A stretch of 64,000 nucleotides of DNA from Mercenaria mercenaria. Its lineage: Eukaryota > Mollusca > Bivalvia > Venerida > Veneridae. The translations under genes and the position numbers were made by a program. Where the stretch lies: the NCBI RefSeq assembly GCF_021730395.1, contig NC_069371.1:75608001-75672000 (forward strand). The letters are read 5' to 3'. Position 1 is the stretch's first letter, and every line of letters starts with the position of its first letter. The notes under the pieces were generated by a model. The model searched no databases. It saw only the letters and a list, made by a program, of their open reading frames with translations, and had not been told where the DNA came from. This document shows positions 44,518 through 55,103 of the stretch, in pieces.

Positions 44518-47229
44518 CTGGAATGAAAAGAAAGACTTAAAAGATGTACATGTCTACATAACTTTAATGACCTTTCTATAAGGGTGTATATGTTCAAACT
44601 CATTCGGCAAGGAATCAACGATAAAATGCTTCTATATTTGGTATCAAATCTTCAACACGCCTACCTTCCAATCGTTATGAAATTCCCATTGATCTTTGAA
44701 CTTAAGTATGATATACGGAAACTCACGTCAGATACTAACCTTTTGTGTTGCGAAGAACGCTTTGTAACCGCCGTCCAGTAGATAGACTTCCGGAAAGTTG
44801 AGTCTGGGATACTGTTCTTTGTTCAGTTCACGGTCCTGACTTCTCAAGAATCGATACCTGTAAATGTAACGAATAAAAAGCATTATAACACGACACTCAG
44901 CATTACTTTTGTATATTACATTTTATATATGGACGTCAATGGAAACTGAGGCATTTGTCCAGGTATTTAACACCTGCGATTAGTTCAATTTAGTTTAAAA
45001 ATATGATAAGTGGATAAGTTCTAACATAGATGAAACGACTGAGATGAAACTAAACGATACTTACATTTTCGGACCCCTTTCCGACGAGAATTCACAGTGG
45101 AATACGAGAATGTGTGGTTTCTCGGACGTGTCTCGTGACGGAAGAAGACTGTTGACGTCATCTTTTGTGTACATGTTGACGGCACCTTGGATATGACCTC
45201 CATCAAATTCGTAAGGATAACGGCAATCTACTATCGTCACTTTCCCTATCTGGTGGCTGTATTTTCCGTCCAACACATCTGCCATCGTTCCATGTGTGAT
45301 TGACTTGAGGTCGCCATGTTTTCCGGGAACTGTGGGTAAAGTGTAGTCACGTGATCCATCAGCTACTAAATCACGTGATTCCAGACGTTCCACTGCTTTG
45401 ATGACATTCTGTAAAAAAAGCCAAGGAAGGTTTAATTTCATTTAAGAATCTGAGTTGATGTGTATAGGACAAGATAGGGACGTAAATCAAATATGTACAA
45501 AACATCTAACAATCGCTTACACATATTAAAGAAATGATTGTCGCGTGGTGTTGATTTGTGTTTTATTTAAGACGTGGCTTCAAATTTTCATTTTATTGTT
45601 CACATTAAAAGTGACATTATGCGCATCTTACTGCACATAGTGTGTTTGAGCGAATTCTTTTATAAAAGCATTTTTCGGTTGCTGTGCATTTAAATGTGTT
45701 AAATTAACGACAATATAGCATAAGTATTTAGAAATAAAGAAATCGGACGAATAAAATAATAGTTCTTTTCTTCAATCTTCTACGCAATTATCTCCCTTAC
45801 CTATAGGTAGATATTTCTAAAGGTAAAGGGAAGCAACTCCTGCGTGCAGTATGACTTTTCTAAAAGAGACTGCCCCAGCCAAAATACAAGTCATATTTGG
45901 AAAGTTATTATTTCTGGTAACAGGAAGAATTTGGTATATTGGGATAAAAGCTATAATTTCTCCCACCCTTTTTACTTGAAAAATGCGTATAATTCCACTT
46001 TAAAGATAATACTTAAGTACCTGGGTGGTCATGGCTGCGAAATCATCCTCAACCTGGCGGAGCTTCTTCGTGCACGGTGAGTAATCTGTAAGATCATCGT
46101 CGGCTAGACGCTTGACAGAGAACAAGCTTCTCCGCGCTTCTGTTTTGGTTTGAACCTTCGATCGTGAAGCGATTCAATCTGAAATGAAAAGGAAACAATT
46201 TATATTAACTGAACACATTTACTCATGTGCATGATTTTCCTTGTTTTACGCTGTTTTTTTTTTTAATTAAGGATTCCGAATTTCAACTATCTTATTCCAT
46301 ATTGCAAACTTGATGTACATATATCAAATCTCATGCATTGTGTTTAAAGCAATTCGGGTTTTGGGATGGAATTTTTCAGGAAGTTTATTTCCACCAAGTT
46401 TGGCATAGAATGTATGTATGTCACTGAAAAATGATAAAGTGACTGAAAGTAAATTAAAGATATTTGTAGATAAGCATGAAGTGGGTTAATTTTCTCCATT
46501 ATTTCTTTGTTTACAACGGCCTGCTCCTTCTGCACAATAATTTATTTTATTTTTAAGGATAAATTACAAAATTCAGTTTGTACCTCTGGTCAGTTTTACA
46601 GTTCCTGAAATAAATGGGTTTTAAGAACGAGTCGCTTTAATGAAGCTGAGTGAGTAAAATCAAGCAAATAGTTATATACAAAAAAATGCATTTTTGTTTA
46701 AAACAATTGTCATTTTGCTTTAAAATACAATAAACGTAACTTACAGAGCAAGGCGTATCACCGACAAATCCGGAATCTACCGAGTCATCTCCCTTATTAT
46801 TTGGTGTGATAATTGACTGTATCTCAGCATCAGTTGTCTCCCTGTATACCGGAGAATCTGTAAGGCTACCGAATAATCTCTGTCTGAAAGAAAAAGCAAA
46901 TGATAATCATTTTTTGTTAAGTTTTAAGTTAAAGCTATAAATTAGCTGTAGATGAAGATATGTAAATTTAGGTACACATTAGGTACACATCTGATTTAAA
47001 GAATTTGAAATACTATATGCTACCAGTTTGTTAATATTCTTCAAGGCTGGATATTTTTATTTTCTTTTAACATAATGTAATTTACTTATTACACTAAATT
47101 TTGGAAAAGAAAATAATCTATATTATTGAAATATACATGATTGCTGTTATGGTATCAGAGTAACGCAATAAAAATATTTGAACTCATAATAAAATGCTTG
47201 AACAATGAAGTTATTTACCTGATAGACAT
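44359..47229 (-). CDS. CDC25: CDC25-type dual-specificity phosphatase, copy A (whole span, 6 exons)
   Basis: Exons in transcript order: 47229-47219, 46883-46745, 46178-46021, 45408-45065, 44857-44740 and 44517-44359. The C-terminal three exons give a full CDC25 rhodanese-like catalytic domain: LPTVPGKHGDLKSI, VDCRYPYEFDGGHIQGAVNM, the catalytic loop HCEFSSERGP (CX5R, Cys codon at 45096-45094), then RFLRSQDRELNKEQYP and FPEVYLLDGGYKAFF. The family removes inhibitory phosphates from the Thr-Tyr pair of CDK1/CDK2 to start mitosis. The N-terminus is short, so the protein would be near 310 residues against 470-570 for human forms. Exon 2 contains a DSVDSGF regulatory motif. Exon 3 does not join in frame: its evident frame is interrupted and the phases do not match. 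Skipping exon 3 would join exons 2 and 4 in frame. A MITE sits in the intron between exons 3 and 4. Confidence 0.85.
44740..44857 (-). CDS. CDC25: CDC25 copy A, exon 5
   Basis: Encodes YRFLRSQDRELNKEQYPRLN and FPEVYLLDGGYKAFFATQK, equivalent to the family's YPALYYPELYILKGGY block. Exits in phase 0. Confidence 0.9.
45065..45408 (-). CDS. CDC25: CDC25 copy A, exon 4 (catalytic)
   Basis: Encodes NVIKAVERLESRDLVADGS through the catalytic Cys/Arg loop HCEFSSERGPK. Acceptor TTTACAG then AATGTC; copy B has one extra G here. The donor GTAAGT splits the Met codon. Confidence 0.9.
45609..45999 (+). mobile_element. TTAA-type MITE family 'AGTGACATTATG', copy 2, absent from CDC25 copy B
   Basis: Begins AAGTGACATTATGCGCAT and ends ATGCGTATAATTCCACT, with TTAA(A) on both sides (45605-45608 and 46000-46003). 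The same place in copy B (53862-53865, TTTACATTTAAAGATAAT) is an unoccupied site with a single TTAA. It lies in the intron between exons 3 and 4 and does not alter the splice sites. Confidence 0.93.
46021..46178 (-). CDS. CDC25: CDC25 copy A, exon 3 (out of frame)
   Basis: The frame clearly read in copy B (SVKRLADDDLTDDSPCTKKL, QVEDDFAAMTTQ) is broken here. Copy A has one extra base within GAGAAGCTTGTTCTC and five extra bases at the exon start relative to copy B. Its 158-bp length does not carry phase 0 to phase 0. Either the gene is damaged, the exon is skipped, or the assembly has indels. Confidence 0.55.
46745..46883 (-). CDS. CDC25: CDC25 copy A, coding exon 2
   Basis: Encodes QRLFGSLTDSPVYRETTDAE then a DSVDSGF motif of the kind found in CDC25 regulatory regions. 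Acceptor CTTTCAG, donor GTAAGT. Exit phase 0. Confidence 0.8.
47219..47229 (-). CDS. CDC25: CDC25 copy A, coding exon 1
   Basis: Eleven coding bases (ATG TCT ATC AG) before donor GTAAAT. The same start, spacing and donor occur in copy B, and the split codon joins exon 2 as Arg. Confidence 0.7.
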
Positions 47230-48392
47230 GGTCCACTTTTTTATAATTCCACAAATACTATGTACTAAGTAGTATATTATACTATGTTTTTGCTATGAAG
47301 TCCGTGAATAATTTAATTTCATGTCCGTTTTCTTGGATTTATATATTTTTTCTGTTGTCAGGATATACAAATTATCGAGATGCTAATTATGTTCCTCCGC
47401 TTTGAGACAAAGTTGACAGACGAGTAAAGTGAAATAAAATGTCCTTAAATATTCACTCAATGGCCATTGTTATAATACAGTCGAATAGGGAAAACACTGC
47501 TTTTAATTAGCCAATACAAATTGTTAGGTGCAAACTGCGTTTGTGCGTTACGGAGGTTATACAATTGGTTGTCAGTCACGGAGGGTGAATTCTGTAACAT
47601 CCGAGATTCTGTCAGATAGTAAAACAGTAAATGTTTGATACTTTTGATCACTCGTGATCAATGTTTGATTTATTTAAGATTATCGTTTGACACAAAAGGT
47701 AACTTTGTCAAACAAACCTTTAAGACTTGTCTATTGTCCAGATTATTTTGTTGACATCTTTATCTTTAATAGTAAAACGATTTTATCTAAAATTGTCAAA
47801 ATATCACAACCAGATATTTTAAAATTCAAACATTGTCCTGAAAGTCGATTATATTTTCTCTTCGAATAAAAGAAAAATATAAATCACTACATATTCTTTA
47901 TACTCTAAAACGCAACTATTTTAATTTAATGCGCTGGTGATGAAATGAGATCTGAGATGTATAAGTCTTAATACCAATACCAATACCACTACCAACCAAT
48001 ACCAAAGATTTTATTCGCATAAAACATAAATAAATACAATATTTATAGTGATACAGAATAATACATCAATTTTAATTCAAGGCGCTATAATAATTAAAGT
48101 AGTACATGATATAAAAACCCCGTTCAAAAGATTCTTAGTAAATCTTTCTTCAGTTTATGATATATCAACGGAGTTCTGTTGCCTAAGATGGAAATGTCAG
48201 ATTGTTTTGTTGTTAGTCTTCTTTTCATTTAAATAAGCATGTTATATTATACAACGACTTTAGACAACAATTTATACCGTCGTACTTTTGGAAAAGACCG
48301 AACATGATGAAGTTTCTAGATCTGATCAAGTCTGAAAATAAAATTGTAATAAAGAAGTTAGGAATGTATGTTCATAATACATTTACTGTTAG
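47230..48392 (-). other. Upstream region of CDC25 copy A
   Basis: AT-rich sequence, conserved with the region upstream of copy B (55104-56276). It contains CCAAT boxes in both orientations near 47508 and 47562 and the palindrome listed separately, so the promoter probably lies here. No other gene is seen. Confidence 0.45.
47644..47661. promoter_or_regulatory. Palindrome upstream of CDC25 copy A
   Basis: TTGATCACTCGTGATCAA: perfect 8-bp arms around TC, about 415 bp upstream of the start codon. It is identical in copy B at 55514-55531. Possible protein-binding site; function unknown. Confidence 0.4.
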
Positions 48393-49050
48393 AGTTTCAA
48401 GTTTCAAAGTTTATTGGCAAATCGGCATAAATACAATACCTTTGGCCATTAAACAAAATAAATACAGTACAGATGGCCAACATTTACTTCACAATACATA
48501 CAAATGTTAGAAATGAATATCTGTTTAGACGTTAGGGTTAGAAATTGAAATACACTTGTATATATGAATTACATGTTACATGTTTTGTTGGTATGGAAAT
48601 ATTACTCCTGTTACAAAAAAACTTAGTCACATTGTTTTAAATCATGTTATTGCTTTATTGTCTTTGTGACTAAAACATTTAGTCATACATCCTACAAAGA
48701 TTAATTATACGTATGAGAATAGCCAACATGTTAACCTTTTGATTTCGTTTTCGATAAAAGGTCCACTGTAGTTTGAAGAATTATTCCCATCTAGTAAACT
48801 AGTTATACTTCTTGCCTCGTATTAGAATTACGTATTTTCCCGTTCCTTTTAATTTAATTATGGTCCTAAAAGTCTTAATCATGTATTAGTATATAACATT
48901 TATTATTGATATGCATGTAACCTTCTCCGAAATGCAATGTATGATGTGTGTTATGCATATATTTGCAATTTTCACTGTTCGTCAAACATTTATTGGACTG
49001 TTGTCCTCATGGGCTTATGAATTAAATAAATATACTTGAAACTTGAAACT
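48393..49050. mobile_element. Inverted-repeat element upstream of CDC25 copy A
   Basis: Begins AGTTTCAAGTTTCAAAGTTT and ends AAACTTGAAACT, an inverted repeat of about 15 bp. No coding capacity. Copy B keeps a version shortened by an internal loss of about 390 bp (56277-56540), so the element was present before the duplication. Confidence 0.7.
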
Positions 49051-49087
49051 ATTAACAAATCACAATTCCTACCAATCTATTCTATAA

Positions 49088-49199
49088 CCCTTAGCCTGCT
49101 AAAATTCTAAAATGGAATGGTCCATCATTCAATTTGGACAGTACCATTTATTATTCGATGGGATGTTCAATGAAAATTTACTTACTGAATAGCGAACAG
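49088..49199 (+). mobile_element. MITE family 'CCTTAGCCTGCT', copy 5, truncated at the satellite
   Basis: Starts CCCTTAGCCTGCTAAAATTC and continues to ACTGAATAGCGAACAGT, where 27-bp satellite begins. The other half and right end are missing. Confidence 0.8.
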
Positions 49200-49625
49200 T
49201 AACGCAGATCTGAGAATGCTGGTATGTAACGGAGGTCTTAGACTGCTGGCATATAACGCAGATCTGAGAATGCTGGTATGTAGCGGGGGTCTGAGACTGA
49301 TGGTATATAGCTCGGATTTGTGACTGCTGGTATGCAGCGGGATTCTGAGACGGATGGTATATAATGCATATCTGAGAATGCTAGCATGTAGCGGGGGTCT
49401 GAGACGGATGGTATATAGGCAGAACTGAGACTGCAGGTATGTACCGGGGATCTGAGACTGATGGTATGTAGCGGAGGTCTGAAACTGATGGTATGTAGCG
49501 GAGGTCTGATACTGTTGGTATGTAAATGAGGTTTAAGACTGATGGTATATAACGCAGATCTGAGAATGCTGGTATGTAGCGGGGGTCTGAGACTGATGGT
49601 ATATAGCTCGGATTTGAGACCATAC
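49200..49625 (+). repeat. 27-bp satellite, short array 1a
   Basis: About 16 diverged units. Variants include CTGAGACTGATGGTATGTAG and CTGAGAATGCTGGTATGTAG. Bounded by the truncated MITE on the left and the flank module on the right. Confidence 0.92.
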
Positions 49626-49890
49626 TTTAAGGTAAATGTACGACTTCCAACATACAAAACACAAATACGTACTAATGGACTGTATTTGTCCGTAATAGCG
49701 GTAATTCGTTCTCAAATATGCTTCCGTGGTGTTCGAGAAAAGATCTTAATTTTATGTTTTAGCGCATTTGCATTAAACAGGTGGCCAAGAGAACATATCT
49801 CACTCGTAGAATGTATTTCACATAAATGATAAAAAATTATACTCATATTTGCATGTTTTCGAGAAAGAAAGGTATATATTGTGAGGACCA
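49626..49890 (+). repeat. Array-flanking module, copy 1
   Basis: Non-satellite sequence ending in GAGGACCATTTTCTGAGACT, where satellite units start. The same module occurs before the second large array (57239-57499), with a partial copy at 56573-56725. Confidence 0.88.
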
Positions 49891-52385
49891 TTTTCTGAGA
49901 CTACAGGTATATAACGCAGATCTGAGACTGCTGGTATATAAGGCAGATCTGAGGCTGCTGGTACATAACGCAGATCTGAGAATGCTGGTTTGTAACGGAG
50001 GTCTTAGACTGATGGCATATAACGCAGCTCTGAGAATGCTGGTATGTAGCGGGTGTCTGAGACTGATGTTATATAGCTCGGATTTGAGACTTCTGGTATG
50101 TAGTGGGGGTCTGAGACTGATGGGATGTAGCGGGGATCTGAGAGAGCTTGTATATAACGCTAATCTGAGAATGCTGGTATGTAGCGGGGGTCTGAGACTG
50201 ATGGTGTATAGCTCGGATTTGAGACTGCTGGTATGTAACGCAGATCTGAGAATGCTGGTACGTAACGCAGATCTGAGAATGCTGGAATGTAGCGGGGGTC
50301 TGAGACTGATGGTATTTAACGCAGATCTGAGAATGCTGGTATGTAGCTGGGGTCTGAGACTGATGGTTTCTAGCGCAGATCTGAGACTGCTGGTATGTAA
50401 CGGAGGTCTTAGACTAGTGGTATTTAACGCAGATCTGAGACTGCTGGTATTTAACGAAGATCGGAGACTGCTGGTATATAACGCTGATCTGAGACTGCTG
50501 GTATGTAGCGGGGTCTGACACTGCTGGTATATAACGCAGGTCTGAGACTGGTACTGGTATGTAGCGGGGTCTGAGACTGCTGGTATTTAACGCAGATCTG
50601 AGACTGCTGGTATGTAGTGGGGTTCTGAGACTGATATTATATAGCGGGGATCTGAGACTGGTGGTATGTAACAGAGGTCTTAGACTGGTGGTATGTAACG
50701 GAGTTCTTAGACTGCTGGTATGTTACGGAGGTCTTAGACTGCTGGTATGTAACGGGGGTCTGAGACTGCTGGCATGTAGCGGGGATCTGTGACTGATGGA
50801 ATGTAGCGGGGATCTAAGACTGTTGGTATGTAACGCAGATCTGAGACTGCTGGTATATAACGCAGATCTGAGACTGCTGGTATATAAAGCAGATCTGAGA
50901 CTGTTGGTATGTAGCGGGATTCTGAGACTGATGGTATGTAGCGCCGATCTGAGACTGTTGTTATGTACCGGAGGTCTTAGACAAGTTGTATTTAACTCAG
51001 ATCTGAAACTGCTTGTATTTAATGCAGATCTGAGACTGCTGGTACGTAACGCAGATCTCTCGCTGGTATGTAGCGGGGGTCTGAGACTGCTGGTACATAA
51101 CGCAGATCTGAGACTTCTGGTGCGTAACGAAGACCTGAGACTGCTGGTATGTAGCGGGGGTCTGAGACTGATGGTACATAACGCAGACCTGAGACTTCTG
51201 GTGCGTAACGCAGACCTGAGACTGCTGGTATGTAGCGGGGGTCTGAGACTGATGGTACATAACGCAGACCTGAGACTTCTGGTGCGTAACGCAGACCTGA
51301 GACTGCTGGTATGTAGCGGGGGTCTGAGACTGATGGTACATAACGCAGATCTGAGACTTCTGGTGCGTAACGCAGACCTGAGACTGCTGGTATGTAGCGG
51401 GGGTCTGAGACTGATGGTACATAACGCAGACCTGAGACTGCTGGTATGTAGCGGGGGTCTGAGACTGATGGTACATAACGCAGACCTGAGACTTCTGGTG
51501 CGTAACGCAGACCTGAGACTGCTGGTATGTAGCGGGGGTCTGAGACTGATGGTACATAACGCAGATCTGAGACTTCTGTGCGTAACGCAGACCTGAGACT
51601 GCTGGTATGTAGCGGGGGTCTGAGACTGATGGTACATAACGCAGACCTGAGACTTCTGGTGCGTAACGCAGACCTGAGACTGCTGGTATGTAGCGCAGGT
51701 CTGAGACGGATGGTATGCAGCGCAGATCTGAGACTGATGGTATGCAGCGCAGATCTGAGACTGATGGCATGTAACTGAAGTCTTAGAGTAGTGGTATAAT
51801 TTAACGCAGATCTGAGACTGATGGCATGTAGCGCAGATCTGAGACTGCTGGTATGTAGCGCAAGTCTTAGACTGCTGGTATGTAACGGAGGTCTGAGACT
51901 GCTGGTATGTAATGGAGGTCTGAGACTGATGGTATGTAACGGAGGTCTGAGACTGATGGTATGTAATGGAGGTCTGAGACTGCTGGTATGTAACGGAGGT
52001 CTGAGACTGCTGGTATGTAACGGAGGTCTGAGACTGCTGGTATGTAATGGAGGTATGAGACTGCTGGTATGCTACGGAAGTCTGAGACTGCTGGTATATA
52101 ATGGAGGTCTGAGACTGCTGGTATGTAATGGAGTATGAGACTGCTGGTATATAACGAAGGTCTGAAATTGCTATGTAATTGAGATCTGAGAATTAAAGTT
52201 TAAAACAGAGGTCAGGTATGATGATATGTAATGAAGGTATGAGATTGCTTGTATGCAACGGGGGTCTGAGACTGCTGATATATAATGGAGGTCTGAGACT
52301 GCTGGTATATAACGAAGGTCTGAAATTGCTATGTAATTTGAGATCTGAGAATTAAAGTTTAAAACAGAGTCAGGGTCTGCCACGA
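49891..52385 (+). repeat. 27-bp satellite, main array 1b
   Basis: Roughly 90 units of a 27-bp repeat typified by GGTCTGAGACTGATGGTATG then TAGCGCA, with subtypes ending in AACGCAGAT, AACGGAGGT and AGCGGGGGT. Units decay after about 52150, next to the 3' end of CDC25 copy B. Because 27 is a multiple of three, long open frames arise in one plus and three minus frames; these are not genes. Confidence 0.95.
51100..51690 (+). repeat. 81-bp higher-order repeat within the satellite
   Basis: Three-unit blocks (subtypes GCGGGGGT, ACATAACGCAG, GCGTAACGCAG) recur with starts at 51151, 51232, 51313, 51394, 51448, 51529 and 51609. Spacing is 81 bp except for one 54-bp (two-unit) and one 80-bp step. The blocks are nearly identical. 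Confidence 0.92.
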
Positions 52386-52509
52386 AGTTGAGATTTCTGG
52401 CATATACTGCAGTTATCTTTTCTTCAAAGTATACAAAAAAACGCGAATTAAAATTGTCTTTATGACGCTAAACGGGGAAAGAAAAGGGTAAACCTGTTTC
52501 ATTTCACAT

Positions 52510-52515
52510 TTTATT
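52510..52515 (-). terminator. Poly(A) signal of CDC25 copy B
   Basis: Minus-strand AATAAA about 100 bases past the stop codon, placed as in copy A. Confidence 0.55.
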
Positions 52516-52615
52516 TTGTCGGCTCATTTGTAAATAATTTACAAAATAGAATATAACAATATATAGCTTAACAAGTAACAATACAATAGCACTATACAAA
52601 ACACGAAATAAGCCT

Positions 52616-52774
52616 TTAGAAACTAAGATGACGGTTAAGTCGACTGCGTTGACGTTTACTTGTCTTCTGTTTCTCTCCTTCCGTCCATGATTTTGACTTA
52701 ACCCGGAAGTGACGTAAATAAGCCGCGTGGTCTTCGTGTAGCATTGGTTTGTAGCTTGCTGGTTCGCAATGTTC
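52616..52774 (-). CDS. CDC25: CDC25 copy B, exon 6 (C-terminus)
   Basis: EHCEPASYKPMLHEDHAAYL then the same basic tail as copy A, ending in TAA. Same length, 52 codons plus stop. Confidence 0.9.
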   Translation of the reverse strand, partial: EHCEPASYKPMLHEDHAAYLRHFRVKSKSWTEGEKQKTSKRQRSRLNRHLSF

Positions 52775-55103
52775 CTGGAAAAATAAGAAAACGTTGTATT
52801 AAAATATGAATATTACTACATTATTTTGAATAATCTAACGAACTTTGTACATTATATATTCATTTAGCAAGGGATCAACGATAAAATGCTTCGTCATTAG
52901 GGATCAAATCTCGAATATATCCTACTTTCTCACTGTACAAATAACTTTCAAAAATCCAACAGGCCTATAAACTCAAATATAATTTACGGAAATACACATT
53001 CAAGCAAATACCAACCTTTTGTGTTGTGAAGAACGCTTTGTAGCCGCCGTCCAGTAGATAGACTTCCGGAAAGTTGAGTCTGGGATACTGTTCTTTGTTC
53101 AGTTCACGGTCCTGACTTCTCAAGAATCGATACCTGTAAATGTAACGAATAAAAAGCATTATAACACGACACTCAGCATTATTTTTGTATATTACATTCC
53201 ATATATGGACGTCAATGGAAATTGAGGCATGTGTCCAGGTACTTAACACCTGCGATTAGTTCAATTTAGTTTAAAAAATATGATAAGTGGATAAGTTCTA
53301 ACTAAGACTGAAATGAAACTAAACGATACTTACATTTTAGGACCCCTTTCCGAGGAGAATTCACAGTGGAATATGAGAATGTGTGGTTTCTCGGACGTGT
53401 CTCGAGTCGGAAGAAGACTGTTGACGTCATCTTTTGTGTACATGTTGACGGCACCTTGGATATGACCTCCATCGAATTCATAAGGATAACGGCAATCTAC
53501 TATCGTGACTTTCCCTATCTGGCGGCTGTACTTTCCGACCAACACATCTGCCATCGTTCCATGTGTGATAGACTTGAGGTCGCCATGTTTTCCGGGAACT
53601 GTGGGTAAAGTGTAGTCACGTGATCCATCAGCTACTAAATCACGTGATTCCAGACGTTCAACTGCTTTGATGACATTCCTGTAAAAAACAAGGAAGGTTT
53701 AATTTCATTTTAAGATCTGAGTTGATGTATATAGGACAAGATAGTGACGTAAATCAAATTTGTACAAAACATGTCACAATCGCTTACACTATTAAAGAAA
53801 TCATTGTCGCGTGGTGTAGATTTGTGTACATGACTTCAAATTCTCATTTTATTGTTTACATTTAAAGATAATACTTAAGTACCTGGGTGGTCATGGCTGC
53901 GAAATCATCCTCAACCTGGCGGAGCTTTTTCGTGCACGGTGAGTCGTCTGTAAGATCATCGTCAGCTAGACGCTTGACAGAGAACAGCTTCTCCGCGCTT
54001 CTGTTTTGGCTTGAACCTTCGATCGTGAAGCGATCTGAAATGAAAATGAAACAATTTTATATTAACTGAACTCGTTTACTCATGTGCATGATTTTCCTTC
54101 TTTCACGCTGTTTTTTAGCTAAGAATTTCAGAATTGCAACTATCTTAATCCATATTACAAATCGCATGCATTGTGTTTTAAAGCAATTCGCTCACATTTG
54201 GGATGAAATCTTTCAGGAAGTCTTTCCACCAAGTTTGGCATAGAATGTATGTATGTCACTGAAAAATGATAAAGTGACTGAAAATAAATTTAAGATATTT
54301 GTAGAAAACCATGAAGTGGGTTAATTTTCTCCATTATTTCTGTTTACAACGCCTGACTCCCTTCTGCACAATAATTTATATTATTTATAAGGATAAATTG
54401 CAAAATTCAGTTTGTACCACTGGTCAGTTTTTACAGTTCCTGAAATAAAGGGTTTTAAGAACGAGTCGCTTTTAATGAAGCTGAGTGAGTAAAATCAAAC
54501 AGTTATAATAAAAAATGCATTTTTTAAAACAATTGTCATTTTGCTTTAGAATACAATAAAAATAACTACAAAATATAACTTACAGAGCAAGGTGTATCAT
54601 TGACAAATCCGGAATCTACCGAGTCATCTCCCTTATTATTTGGTGTGATAATTGACTGTATCTCAGCATCAGTTGTCTCCCTGTATACCGGAGAACCCAT
54701 AAGGTCACCGAATAATCTTTGTCTGAAAGATGAAGCAAATAATAATCAATTTTTGTTACGTTTTAAGTTAAAGCTATAATTTAGATGTAGATGAACATAA
54801 TAAACATCTTCATAGTTGTACGCTGGAGAATTGTAAATGTCAGTCAAGGTACAAATCTGATTTAAAGAATTTGAAATACTATATTATGCTATCAGTTTGT
54901 TAAAATTCTTCTAGGTTGGATATTTTTATTTTCTTTTAACATAATGTATATATTTACTTATTGCACTAAATTTTGGAAAAGAAAATAATCTATATTATTG
55001 AAATATACATGATTGCTGTAGATAGGTATCAGAGTAACGCTATAAAAATATTTTAACTCATAATAAAATGCTTGAACAATGAAGTTATTTACCTGATAGA
55101 CAT
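52616..55103 (-). CDS. CDC25: CDC25-type dual-specificity phosphatase, copy B (whole span, 6 exons)
   Basis: Exons in transcript order: 55103-55093, 54722-54584, 54034-53883, 53678-53334, 53133-53016 and 52774-52616. This is a head-to-tail duplicate of copy A, nearly identical in exons and introns. It keeps VDCRYPYEFDGGHIQGAVNM, HCEFSSERGP, RFLRSQDRELNKEQYP and the C-terminal CEPASYKPMLHEDH, so the catalytic Cys and Arg are present. Exon 3 is open in one frame (LFSVKRLADDDLTDDSPCTK through VEDDFAAMTTQ), but that frame does not follow from the phase at the end of exon 2. Exon 4 has one extra G at its acceptor compared with copy A. An alternative donor eight bases into the intron (AA then GTATTA) would join exon 3 to exon 4 in frame, adding VLK. 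Whether copy B makes a full-length protein is therefore unsure. The copy-A MITE is absent. Confidence 0.85.
53016..53133 (-). CDS. CDC25: CDC25 copy B, exon 5
   Basis: 118 bp like copy A: YRFLRSQDRELNKEQYPRLN and VYLLDGGYKAFFTTQK. The donor is GTTGGT where copy A has GTTAGT. Confidence 0.9.
53334..53678 (-). CDS. CDC25: CDC25 copy B, exon 4 (catalytic)
   Basis: Same content as copy A exon 4, including HCEFSSERGPK. Differences include ADVLVGKYSRQ for ADVLDGKYSHQ and LPTRDTSEK for LPSRDTSEK, both conservative positions outside the loop. One extra G follows the acceptor AG. Confidence 0.88.
53883..54034 (-). CDS. CDC25: CDC25 copy B, exon 3
   Basis: 152 bp, open from end to end in the frame RFTIEGSSQNRSAEKLFSV, KRLADDDLTDDSPCTKKLRQ. 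That frame needs one base from the previous exon, while exon 2 ends in phase 0, so an unseen small exon or another junction may exist. Confidence 0.6.
54584..54722 (-). CDS. CDC25: CDC25 copy B, coding exon 2
   Basis: QRLFGDLMGSPVYRETTDAE and a DSVDSGFVNDTPCS end. Same length (139 bp) and phases as copy A, with a few replacements (GSLTD to GDLMG). Confidence 0.8.
55093..55103 (-). CDS. CDC25: CDC25 copy B, coding exon 1
   Basis: ATG TCT ATC AG before donor GTAAAT, as in copy A. Confidence 0.7.

Noticed and set aside
50723-51770. Long repeat-protein-like frames on both strands in array 1
   Set aside because: Same satellite artefact; plus and minus frames overlap completely.
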